A stretch of 11,699 bases of DNA from Porticoccaceae bacterium (GTDB lineage Bacteria; Pseudomonadota; Gammaproteobacteria; Pseudomonadales; Porticoccaceae). Position 1 is the stretch's first letter, and each line of letters opens with the position of its first letter. The stretch is from positions 1 through 11,699 of the forward strand of contig NZXB01000037.1 of the NCBI GenBank assembly GCA_002701765.1. The letters run 5' to 3'. Below are positions 5,165 to 11,699 of this stretch, piece by piece. A program made the translations under genes and the position numbers. The notes beneath the pieces were generated by a model. That model had not been told where the DNA came from, ran no database searches, and was given only the letters and a program-made list of their open reading frames with translations.

Positions 5165-6541
5165 ATGACGTACAGATTTTATTCGGCCATATTAGTGTGT
5201 TTGATACCGTTTATAGCCGATGCCCGTTTGCCTGATTTTACAGACTTAGTAGAGGAAGCCTCTCCGGCTGTTGTGAAGATTAACGTAAGTTTTAAAGAGC
5301 AAGACAGGCAGGGCTTACCTTCATATCGTGGACAACTTCCAGACATATTTCGAGAGTTATTGGAGCAACAGCGTCGAAGTCAGCAAGATCGTCCTCAGCG
5401 GTACTCTATGGGATCTGGTTTTGTGATTTCTGAGGATGGATTTATATTGACGAACCATCATGTGGTGAACTCCGCCGACGAAATCAGGGTAACGTTTGCC
5501 GATAGGGAAGAATACGTTGCTTCTATTGTCGGCACCGATCGTCGCTCGGATTTGGCGTTGCTGAAAATTGAAGCTGAAAATCTACCGGTCTTGGGATTAG
5601 CAGATGAGGATGATTTGCGTGTGGGTGAATGGGTGCTGGCCATCGGGTCGCCTTTTGGTTTAGATTATTCGGTGGCGGCAGGTATCGTGAGTGCCATAGG
5701 ACGCAGTATTCCCACCGAGCGGAATGAGACCTATGTTCCCTTCATTCAGACGGATGTTGCTATAAACCCCGGCAATTCAGGCGGCCCCTTATTTGATCTC
5801 GAGGGCCGAGTGGTTGGTATTAACTCGCAAATCTACTCCAGGACAGGTGGGTCGATTGGTCTGTCGTTTGCTATCCCTGCTAGCGTGGCTTTGAATGTCG
5901 TGGAGCAATTAAAAAACAATGGACGGGTTGATAGGGGATGGCTAGGCGTTGCTATTCAAGATTTAAATCAGCAACTAGCTCAGGCGCTCAAGCTCAGTAA
6001 AGCGCGAGGAGCACTGATTAGCGCAGTAGAAAATGGCAGTCCCGCTGATGAAGGTGGATTAATACCGGGCGATGTAATCATTAATTTCAATGGAAAAGCG
6101 ATCATTGATTCAGGCGACCTGCCTCCAGCTGTTGGCGGTGTCAGACCAGGAGAAAGCGCAACAGTAAAGATTTACAGGGATGGATCACAAAAAAGCTTGA
6201 CCGTTACTGTTTCTGCGTTAGCAGATTCTGGAGAAACGCGATCACGGCAAGATGGTGGTGATCGATTGGGTCTTGTGGTTCGAGATAAAAGTGATGGTGC
6301 AAATCAAGACCCAATGCGGCAGGACGGTGCGGTCATTAGTCAAGTCTCTCCGAGATCTGCAGCTGAAAAAGCTGGCCTACTTCGTGGTGATATAATCGTT
6401 CAATTGGGACGTGTTCGCATAAGAGACACAAGGGAATATCAAAGAGTGGTAAGCAAGCTACCAGAGAATGTCCCCATACCGTTAAGATTTTTCAGGCAGG
6501 GCCGAGCGATCTTCAGAACGATCCAAATTGCTGGGAAATAA
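5165..6541 (+). CDS. mucD: Periplasmic serine protease MucD (DegP/HtrA family)
   Basis: This HtrA-family protease and chaperone degrades misfolded envelope proteins; in Pseudomonas MucD also restrains the sigma-E (AlgU) response. The 458-residue protein starts with a short signal peptide (residues 1-20, hydrophobic AILVCLIPFIADA). The trypsin-like domain carries the triad His99 (TNHHVV), Asp129 (RRSDLALL) and Ser205 (NPGNSGGP), so it should be active. Two PDZ domains follow: PDZ1 at about 258-348 (GWLGVAIQ, with GSPADEGGLIPGDVI) and PDZ2 at about 368-455 (LGLVV, with SPRSAAEKAGLLRGDII). The length agrees with MucD/DegQ-type proteins of 450-475. Its place after rseA ties it to the sigma-E locus, but the 494-base gap suggests it may have its own promoter. 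Confidence 0.96.
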   Translation: MTYRFYSAILVCLIPFIADARLPDFTDLVEEASPAVVKINVSFKEQDRQGLPSYRGQLPDIFRELLEQQRRSQQDRPQRYSMGSGFVISEDGFILTNHHVVNSADEIRVTFADREEYVASIVGTDRRSDLALLKIEAENLPVLGLADEDDLRVGEWVLAIGSPFGLDYSVAAGIVSAIGRSIPTERNETYVPFIQTDVAINPGNSGGPLFDLEGRVVGINSQIYSRTGGSIGLSFAIPASVALNVVEQLKNNGRVDRGWLGVAIQDLNQQLAQALKLSKARGALISAVENGSPADEGGLIPGDVIINFNGKAIIDSGDLPPAVGGVRPGESATVKIYRDGSQKSLTVTVSALADSGETRSRQDGGDRLGLVVRDKSDGANQDPMRQDGAVISQVSPRSAAEKAGLLRGDIIVQLGRVRIRDTREYQRVVSKLPENVPIPLRFFRQGRAIFRTIQIAGK

Positions 6542-6652
6542 TCTTTGAGAGTTATCGGCGTCAATTTAGTGGCTTGTCTGCCCTCGGCTCATGGAGTTGA
6601 GAGCCGGAATAAGATAGACTTCTCCGGTTATTTTGCAGAGGTTTGAAAGTCT
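6542..6652. promoter_or_regulatory. mucD-lepA intergenic region with inverted repeat
   Basis: These 111 bases separate mucD from the lepA-acpS run. CGGCTC (6585-6590) and GAGCCG (6601-6606) form a 6-base stem with a 10-base loop. No T-run follows, so a terminator is doubtful. No clear promoter was seen. AGAGG at 6638-6641 (as GCAGAGG) lies about 11 bases from the lepA GTG and is the likely ribosome-binding site. Confidence 0.35.
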
Positions 6653-8446
6653 GTGTCCCAGCTGGAATGCATCCGTAATTTTTCTATTATCGCCCATATA
6701 GATCATGGCAAGTCCACCTTGGCTGATCGTTTCATTCAAATCTGCGGCGGTTTGACAGAGCGCGAGATGAGCACACAAGTGCTAGACTCGATGGATATTG
6801 AGCGGGAACGCGGTATTACCATCAAAGCACAGAGCGTCACTCTCCAATATTCAGCAAGGGATGGAAAAAGATATCAACTTAATCTCATAGACACTCCAGG
6901 GCACGTTGATTTTTCTTATGAAGTCTCGCGCTCATTAGCTGCCTGTGAGGGTGCGTTGTTAGTCATTGATGCAGCACAGGGAGTAGAAGCACAATCAGTA
7001 GCTAACTGTTATAAAGCGATCAATCAGGGACTCGAAGTGTTGCCCGTGCTAAACAAGATAGATTTGCCACAAGCAGATCCTGAAAAAGTCGCTGATGAGA
7101 TAGAGGATATTATCGGAATCTCAGCAGAGGATGCGGTCCTATGTAGTGCCAAAACCGGACTCGGTATTGAAGAGATTCTCGAACAAATTGTGAATAAGGT
7201 GCCAGCGCCCACAGGATCGATTGACTCTCCATTGCAGGCACTTATCATTGATTCGTGGTTTGATAATTATTTGGGAGTGATTTCACTAGTGCGCGTTGTT
7301 CATGGCGCACTCCGAGTAAAAGATAAAATTATTGCAAAGTCGATTGGGAAGGCGCATAGCGTTGATGCGCTGGGTGTTTATACTCCTAAAAGTCTGGACA
7401 CAGGCGTTCTCAAGGCAGGCGAGGTTGGTTATGTGATCTCTGGAATAAAGGATATAAAAGGAGCACCAGTGGGGGATACATTTATTCATTCACATAATAT
7501 TGATGTGCCTGCTTTGCCCGATTTTCAGAAGATCAAGCCGCAAGTATATGCTGGAATGTTTCCAGTAAATTCTGACGATTTCGAACTTTTTCGTGAGGCA
7601 CTGGGTAAATTAGCTGTAAATGATGCTTCTCTGTTCTATGAACCCGAAAGCTCGGATGCACTAGGTTTTGGATTTCGATGTGGTTTCTTGGGAATGCTGC
7701 ATATGGAAATTATCCAGGAGCGTTTGGAGCGAGAACATGATTTGGATTTGATCACCACTTCACCCACGGTTGTTTATGAGGTGGTAACGTCGCAGGGAGA
7801 TTCAAAACATATTTCAAATCCCTCTCAACTTCCAGATATTGGGCAGGTGGCCGACTTGCTTGAGCCCATCTGTGAAGCCAATATATTGGTACCTAAAGAA
7901 TATGTGGGTAACGTACTCACCCTTTGCACTGAAAAACGAGGGGTGCAGAAGGACATGCAATTTGTCGGTGGACAGGTTTCAATAGTATATGAAATGCCGA
8001 TGGCGGAAGTTGTGATGGACTTTTTTGATCGTTTAAAATCTGTGAGTCGCGGTTTTGCATCACTTGACTATGGGTTTGCCCATTTTCAAGTTGCGCCCCT
8101 TGTGAAACTTGATGTCCTCATAAATGGCGAAAGAGTGGATGCGCTCGCAGCAATCGTTCATCGAGGAGAATCTGTAAAAAGAGGCCGCGAGTTGTCCGAA
8201 AAGCTCAAGGAATTGATACCCCGCCAGATGTTTGATGTGGCAATTCAAGCTGCTGTAGGAGGAAATATTATAGCTCGGACTACCGTCAAGGCCTTGCGGA
8301 AAAATGTTACAGCCAAATGTTATGGTGGAGATGTCACTCGAAAAAAGAAGCTGCTGGAGAAACAGAAGGCAGGTAAACGTCGAATGAAACAAGTAGGAAG
8401 CGTGGAAATCCCTCAGGCAGCATTTTTAGCAGTTCTGCAAACGTAA
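6653..8446 (+). CDS. lepA: Elongation factor 4 / translational GTPase LepA
   Basis: LepA (EF4) is a ribosome-dependent GTPase related to EF-G, thought to act in back-translocation or in 30S biogenesis and initiation. The 597 residues compare with 599 in E. coli. G1 is AHIDHGKS (14-21), the effector region has RERGITIK (51-58), G3 is DTPGH (80-84) and G4 is NKID (134-137). The LepA-specific C-terminal domain is complete, with [19 protein letters not shown] and RRMKQ before the tail [14 protein letters not shown]. The start is GTG 6653, giving the canonical opening [16 protein letters not shown] after seven residues. It is followed by lepB after 37 bases, the conserved pair that gives the gene its name. 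Confidence 0.98.
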   Translation: MSQLECIRNFSIIAHIDHGKSTLADRFIQICGGLTEREMSTQVLDSMDIERERGITIKAQSVTLQYSARDGKRYQLNLIDTPGHVDFSYEVSRSLAACEGALLVIDAAQGVEAQSVANCYKAINQGLEVLPVLNKIDLPQADPEKVADEIEDIIGISAEDAVLCSAKTGLGIEEILEQIVNKVPAPTGSIDSPLQALIIDSWFDNYLGVISLVRVVHGALRVKDKIIAKSIGKAHSVDALGVYTPKSLDTGVLKAGEVGYVISGIKDIKGAPVGDTFIHSHNIDVPALPDFQKIKPQVYAGMFPVNSDDFELFREALGKLAVNDASLFYEPESSDALGFGFRCGFLGMLHMEIIQERLEREHDLDLITTSPTVVYEVVTSQGDSKHISNPSQLPDIGQVADLLEPICEANILVPKEYVGNVLTLCTEKRGVQKDMQFVGGQVSIVYEMPMAEVVMDFFDRLKSVSRGFASLDYGFAHFQVAPLVKLDVLINGERVDALAAIVHRGESVKRGRELSEKLKELIPRQMFDVAIQAAVGGNIIARTTVKALRKNVTAKCYGGDVTRKKKLLEKQKAGKRRMKQVGSVEIPQAAFLAVLQT

Positions 8447-8483
8447 TGCGTAACCATACTTAACTTGAAAAGAGAAGGCGACT

Positions 8484-9215
8484 ATGAACTTCAACTTTGA
8501 GCTGATTCTAACATCAATTTTTATTTTTTCTTTCTTATGTTGGTTGGCTAATCGTTTTATTTTTGAACACAAAGATGGCCCAATCGAGTTCATTGCGTCT
8601 TTGGCCTCAGTTCTCGGGATTGTTTTGATACTAAGATCTTTTATTTTTGAGCCTTTCCAAATTCCGTCGAAATCTATGGTCCCCACATTGAAAGTGGGTG
8701 ATTTCATATTGGTTAATAAATGGACTTACGGGTTAAGATTGCCGGTGTTACGTTATAAATTTTTTGAAATTGGGAATCCAGATCGTGGTGATGTTGTGGT
8801 CTTTTTCCCTCCTCATGAGGATAGGTATTTTATAAAACGTCTAGTAGGGTTGCCAGGAGATGAGATTCGTTTAATTTCTGGTGTCTTATATGTAAATGGT
8901 GACAAAGTTAAGCAACTTGCCCTAGATATCGAGGCAGAGGATTCGCGCTCAGTAGTTATGAATGAATTTCTCAATGATTCGGCTCATACAATCCATAAAA
9001 GGTTAGTTCCGACTCAGTTAAGCCTAAATTATACTTCAGTGGTGCCCGAAGGGCATTATTTCATGATGGGGGACAATCGCGATAATTCCAGTGATAGCAG
9101 GGTTTGGGGGCCGGTTCCAGCCCAAAGAATTGTCGGGAAAGCGTTTGCCCGTTGGATGTTCTGGGACGAGTTTCTAAGTATGCCCAATTTTTCCAGAACA
9201 GGTTGGATACAATGA
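8484..9215 (+). CDS. lepB: Signal peptidase I LepB
   Basis: LepB is the inner-membrane serine/lysine endopeptidase that removes signal peptides from secreted proteins. The 243-residue product has two N-terminal membrane helices at about 6-23 and 36-54. The catalytic Ser64 lies in PSKSMVPTL (61-69) and the general base Lys118 in YFIKRLVGLPGDEI (115-128). The conserved GDNRDNSSDSRVWGPV box is at 196-211, with the terminal WMFWD near 224-228. E. coli LepB is longer (324) because of a larger periplasmic insertion; lengths near 240-280 are common. AGAAGG at 8473-8478 stands 5 bases from the ATG. An operon with lepA is likely. Confidence 0.96.
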   Translation: MNFNFELILTSIFIFSFLCWLANRFIFEHKDGPIEFIASLASVLGIVLILRSFIFEPFQIPSKSMVPTLKVGDFILVNKWTYGLRLPVLRYKFFEIGNPDRGDVVVFFPPHEDRYFIKRLVGLPGDEIRLISGVLYVNGDKVKQLALDIEAEDSRSVVMNEFLNDSAHTIHKRLVPTQLSLNYTSVVPEGHYFMMGDNRDNSSDSRVWGPVPAQRIVGKAFARWMFWDEFLSMPNFSRTGWIQ

Positions 9216-9300
9216 ATCATGATGCCCGATTGAATTTACTATCACATATCGATTAGTCTCTGTTCTAAAAACAGTCTGTAAAACTAGGGAGAATGTGGTT
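9216..9300 (+). promoter_or_regulatory. lepB-rnc leader with small hairpin
   Basis: This is the widest gap within the lepA-acpS run (85 bases). CTGTT (9260-9264) and AACAG (9270-9274) form a short stem. AGGGAG at 9286-9291 is the rnc ribosome-binding site. In E. coli the rnc leader is cleaved by RNase III itself for autoregulation; the stem seen here is too short to claim the same. Confidence 0.3.
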
Positions 9301-9975
9301 GTGGGCTTTTCAAACCTTGAGGATAAGCTTCAATATCGCTTTAGCGATGAAACAATTTTGGAAAGAGCTCTTACTCATCGTAGTGCCGCAACCAAAAATA
9401 ACGAACGATTGGAATTCCTCGGCGACTCCATATTTGGCGCAATTACTGGTGAGTATTTTTATCTAACGCTTCCATCAGCCAGTGAAGGCGAATTGAGTCG
9501 GATGAGGTCTCAAGTTGTGCGCAAGGAATCTCTGGTCAGCGTGGCGCGGCAAATGAATCTGGGTTCGCACCTGTTACTGGGTTCAGGAGAAATCAAGGCC
9601 GGAGCGCATACCCGAGAATCAATCCTGGCAGATTCTCTGGAGGCATTGATTGGAGCGATTTATTTAGATGGAGGCTTTATCAATGCTCGAAATTTCGTAT
9701 TGCATTGGTTTTCCGAAAATATGGAGCGTGCGATGAGTGCACGGTCGATTAAAGATGCCAAAACCACTCTTCAGGAGTGGTTGCAAGGTCAGGGCAACCC
9801 CTTGCCTGATTATCAGTTGGTCAAAACAAGAGGAGAAGCTCACAGTCGGACATTCACGGTGAGTTGTAAGATTAAGCCCCTAGATAGCGAATTCCATGCC
9901 ACCTCAGACAGTCGAAGAAAAGCCGAACAGCTGGTTGCTGAGCAAATACTTGAGGCGATAAAGGTACGCCAATGA
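9301..9975 (+). CDS. rnc: Ribonuclease III
   Basis: RNase III cuts double-stranded RNA, maturing rRNA precursors and controlling some mRNAs. From GTG 9301 the protein has 224 residues (E. coli 226). The endonuclease domain carries NERLEFLGDS (34-43), with metal-binding residues Glu35 and Asp42, and ADSLEALIG (110-118) with Asp111 and Glu114. The double-stranded-RNA-binding domain spans about 153-222 (TTLQEWLQ, RGEAHSRTFTV, SRRKAEQLVAEQIL). A second GTG two codons upstream (9295) is also possible, but it is only 3 bases after AGGGAG (9286-9291), whereas 9301 has 9-base spacing. The gene overlaps era by four bases (ATGA), so the two are translationally coupled. Confidence 0.95.
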   Translation: MGFSNLEDKLQYRFSDETILERALTHRSAATKNNERLEFLGDSIFGAITGEYFYLTLPSASEGELSRMRSQVVRKESLVSVARQMNLGSHLLLGSGEIKAGAHTRESILADSLEALIGAIYLDGGFINARNFVLHWFSENMERAMSARSIKDAKTTLQEWLQGQGNPLPDYQLVKTRGEAHSRTFTVSCKIKPLDSEFHATSDSRRKAEQLVAEQILEAIKVRQ

Positions 9976-10874
9976 ATGAAATAGTGACGCGATGCGGTCA
10001 AGTGGCGATCATCGGACGACCGAATGTGGGGAAATCTACACTCCTTAACCATATCATAGGTCAAAAACTTAGTATCACATCACGCAAGCCTCAAACAACT
10101 CGTCATAGCTTACTAGCCGTTAAAACTGATCAAGAAGCTCAAATAATATTTGTTGATACTCCAGGAATTCATGCAAAGCAAGCAGTTGCATTGAATCGGA
10201 TCATGCATCGCTCTGCGCTGAGCGCAATTAATGATGTGGACATTGTACTTTTTGTCTTAGACCGTGCCGAATGGACTCTTGCTGATCAGTACGTTGCAAA
10301 ATATCTTGAAAATATTAGGACACCAATAATTATTGCGCTCAATAAATTAGATGTTATTCAACGTAAAGACCATCTGCTAGCCCAAATTGGGCTCTTGTCC
10401 AAGAAATTTCCGGCTGCAGATTTTATTCCGATATCTGCGCTAAGGAAAACTAATATCGACTTGTTAGTTAAGCGAATTAAAGAAGTTTTACCAAAAAGAC
10501 CTTTTATCTTCGATTCAGAAGATATTACTAACCGCAGCGAACGTTTTCTAGTGGCAGAAATTATTCGAGAGAAAATTACTCGACAACTGGGGGCGGAATT
10601 GCCCTATCAAGCTACGGTCGAAATAGAACAATATACTTCTATCGATGATATCACGCATATTCACGCAATAATTTTTGTCGAAAGAGAAGGACAAAAAAAG
10701 ATTATTATTGGCAATAAGGGGCAACGCCTAAAAGCTATCGGGAAGAATGCTCGTGACGATATCGAAGCCTTATTGGACTGCAGAGTGATGCTCAATACCT
10801 GGGTAAAAGTGAAAAATGGCTGGTCTGATGATGAACGAACCTTGAACAGTTTTGGCTACAATAACGAGTTTTGA
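9972..10874 (+). CDS. era: GTPase Era (16S rRNA-binding, 30S maturation)
   Basis: Era is an essential GTPase that binds the 3' end of 16S rRNA and helps the 30S subunit mature. The 300-residue product matches E. coli (301). G1 is GRPNVGKS (15-22), G2 lies in the QTTRH segment (41-45), G3 is DTPG (62-65), G4 is NKLD (124-127) and G5 is SAL (155-157). The C-terminal KH domain has IIIGNKGQRLKAIG (245-258, with the GxxG loop GNKG) and the typical closing WVKVKNGWSDDERTLNSFGY. Its ATG is inside the end of rnc, and recO begins 3 bases after its stop, giving a tightly coupled rnc-era-recO unit. Confidence 0.98.
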   Translation: MNEIVTRCGQVAIIGRPNVGKSTLLNHIIGQKLSITSRKPQTTRHSLLAVKTDQEAQIIFVDTPGIHAKQAVALNRIMHRSALSAINDVDIVLFVLDRAEWTLADQYVAKYLENIRTPIIIALNKLDVIQRKDHLLAQIGLLSKKFPAADFIPISALRKTNIDLLVKRIKEVLPKRPFIFDSEDITNRSERFLVAEIIREKITRQLGAELPYQATVEIEQYTSIDDITHIHAIIFVEREGQKKIIIGNKGQRLKAIGKNARDDIEALLDCRVMLNTWVKVKNGWSDDERTLNSFGYNNEF

Positions 10875-10877
10875 ATT

Positions 10878-11600
10878 ATGCGTTGGGAAGACGAGAGAGG
10901 TTTTTTGCTTCACACCATACCTTATGGTGAAACCAGTCTAATCGTCGATTTGTATACCAGATTATATGGACGAGTCAAATGCGTCGCAAAGGGGTATCGA
11001 AGGCCAAAAAAGAGAGGCGCAAACCGCCTCCTAATACCCTATGTTGAGTATTCGTTTTGCTGGTCTGGTCGCGCTGATCTTAAAACTTTGATAAGTGCTG
11101 ATATTCTAGGGCCTCCGATATTTTTGCAAGAAGAGGCACTCTATTTTGGACTTTATGTCAACGAGCTAATCTACCGGTTATTTGTAGAGCAGGATCCGTT
11201 AGAGGGCTTTTATGATCATTATAAGCAGTTTATCAATGCTCTATTCAGAGGCCCTTTTCATGAATCGCATTTGAGAAAGACTGAGATGATGTTATTGAGT
11301 GAATTAGGCTACGGTTTGGTTTTAGATTCAGAGGCGGAAAGTGGAGAACCATTGGAACCCAATGGGCGATATTTATACGAACCTCAGTTTGGATTAAAGA
11401 AAGTGAGCCACAAAAATGCTAAAAATGTTTTAATGGGACGAGATATTCTTGCCATACCGGATGATGATTGGAGTAATGCCTCGGTAGTCAATACGGCAAG
11501 GCAGATTCTTAAGGCAGCTATTGATTTTTATTTAGGCGGAAAACAGTTGCATAGTCGGAAGCTTTACCGTGATTTTAAGGTTTCTAGGACACTTTTTTAA
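10878..11600 (+). CDS. recO: DNA repair protein RecO
   Basis: RecO works with RecR to load RecA onto SSB-coated single-stranded DNA in the RecFOR recombination-repair pathway. The 240-residue product (E. coli 242) opens with the family N-terminal OB fold (GFLLHTIPYGETSLIVDLYT, residues 9-28, then VKCVAKGYRRPKKRG). A helical domain follows with YFGLYVNELIYRLF (89-102), and the segment LLSELGYGLVLD at about 139-150 is typical of RecO. No four-Cys zinc site is seen, as usual in Gammaproteobacteria. There is no clear ribosome-binding site before ATG 10878, suggesting coupling to era. acpS, not pdxJ, follows after 14 bases. Confidence 0.95.
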   Translation: MRWEDERGFLLHTIPYGETSLIVDLYTRLYGRVKCVAKGYRRPKKRGANRLLIPYVEYSFCWSGRADLKTLISADILGPPIFLQEEALYFGLYVNELIYRLFVEQDPLEGFYDHYKQFINALFRGPFHESHLRKTEMMLLSELGYGLVLDSEAESGEPLEPNGRYLYEPQFGLKKVSHKNAKNVLMGRDILAIPDDDWSNASVVNTARQILKAAIDFYLGGKQLHSRKLYRDFKVSRTLF

Positions 11601-11614
11601 GAAGGTTGCTGGTG

Positions 11615-11699
11615 ATGGTGTTTTCAATTGGTACTGATATTGTTGATATAGCTCGCATCGAGAGGCTAATTAAGCGATATGGAGAACGTTTTGGGAGGA
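11615..11699 (+). CDS. acpS: Holo-acyl-carrier-protein synthase AcpS (5' end only)
   Basis: AcpS transfers 4'-phosphopantetheine from CoA to apo-ACP, activating fatty acid synthesis. Only 28 codons are inside the window. They read MVFSIGTDIVDIARIERLIK and then RYGERFGR, which matches the AcpS N-terminus IGTDIVDIxRIE; the Mg-binding Asp is residue 8. GAAGG at 11601-11605 is 9 bases from ATG 11615; an in-frame GTG at 11612 is less likely. The gene is cut by the right edge. In E. coli pdxJ lies between recO and acpS, but here acpS directly follows recO. Confidence 0.93.
   Translation, partial: MVFSIGTDIVDIARIERLIKRYGERFGR

Noticed and set aside
8060..8392. 110-codon minus-strand frame inside lepA
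   Set aside because: It is antisense to the conserved C-terminal part of lepA and has no family resemblance.
9295..9300. GTG 9295 as rnc start
   Set aside because: It is only 3 bases from AGGGAG, while GTG 9301 has 9-base spacing; the difference is two residues and cannot be settled fully.
1..11699. A novel defence, mobile or biosynthetic system
   Set aside because: All substantial reading frames belong to conserved housekeeping families in conserved order; no integrase, transposase, repeat array or unknown multi-gene cluster is present.

Overview
The window is a chromosomal housekeeping segment of a gammaproteobacterium, moderately AT-rich by eye. The gene order ygfZ / sdhE / nadB / rpoE(algU) / rseA(mucA) / mucD / lepA / lepB / rnc / era / recO / acpS is the conserved layout known from Pseudomonas and, with changes, from E. 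coli. A mucD-type protease gene next to the sigma-E genes is the Pseudomonas-like form. I see no tRNA, rRNA, insertion sequence, prophage, CRISPR array or toxin-antitoxin pair, and no sign of a recently acquired island.

Left part (1-3224): a possible 3' end of a small membrane protein runs into the left edge and converges on ygfZ. ygfZ (folate-dependent Fe-S protein) and sdhE (flavinylation factor for succinate dehydrogenase) are divergent across 74 bases. sdhE then converges on nadB (L-aspartate oxidase, NAD synthesis, also a flavoprotein), with a hairpin at the junction. Both sdhE and nadB concern flavin enzymes and ygfZ concerns Fe-S enzymes, so this is a cofactor-metabolism cluster.

Middle (3225-6541): nadB and the envelope-stress operon are divergent. 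rpoE encodes the ECF sigma factor, rseA its membrane-bound anti-sigma factor, and mucD a periplasmic HtrA/DegP protease. rseB/mucB and rseC/mucC, normally found after rseA, are not here. In their place lies a 494-base stretch (4671-5164) with no recognisable gene but with a perfect 16-base palindrome and two more hairpins ahead of mucD. This is the least ordinary part of the window.

Right part (6653-11699): lepA, lepB, rnc, era, recO and the start of acpS run in one direction with small gaps or overlaps, as an operon for translation (LepA), secretion (signal peptidase I), RNA processing and ribosome assembly (RNase III, Era), recombination repair (RecO) and acyl-carrier-protein activation (AcpS). 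pdxJ, which sits between recO and acpS in E. coli and many relatives, is missing from this position.

I did not find a new defence, mobile or biosynthetic system. The points worth a second look are the reduced sigma-E locus with its structured gap, a nine-codon frame overlapping the rpoE start, and the missing pdxJ.
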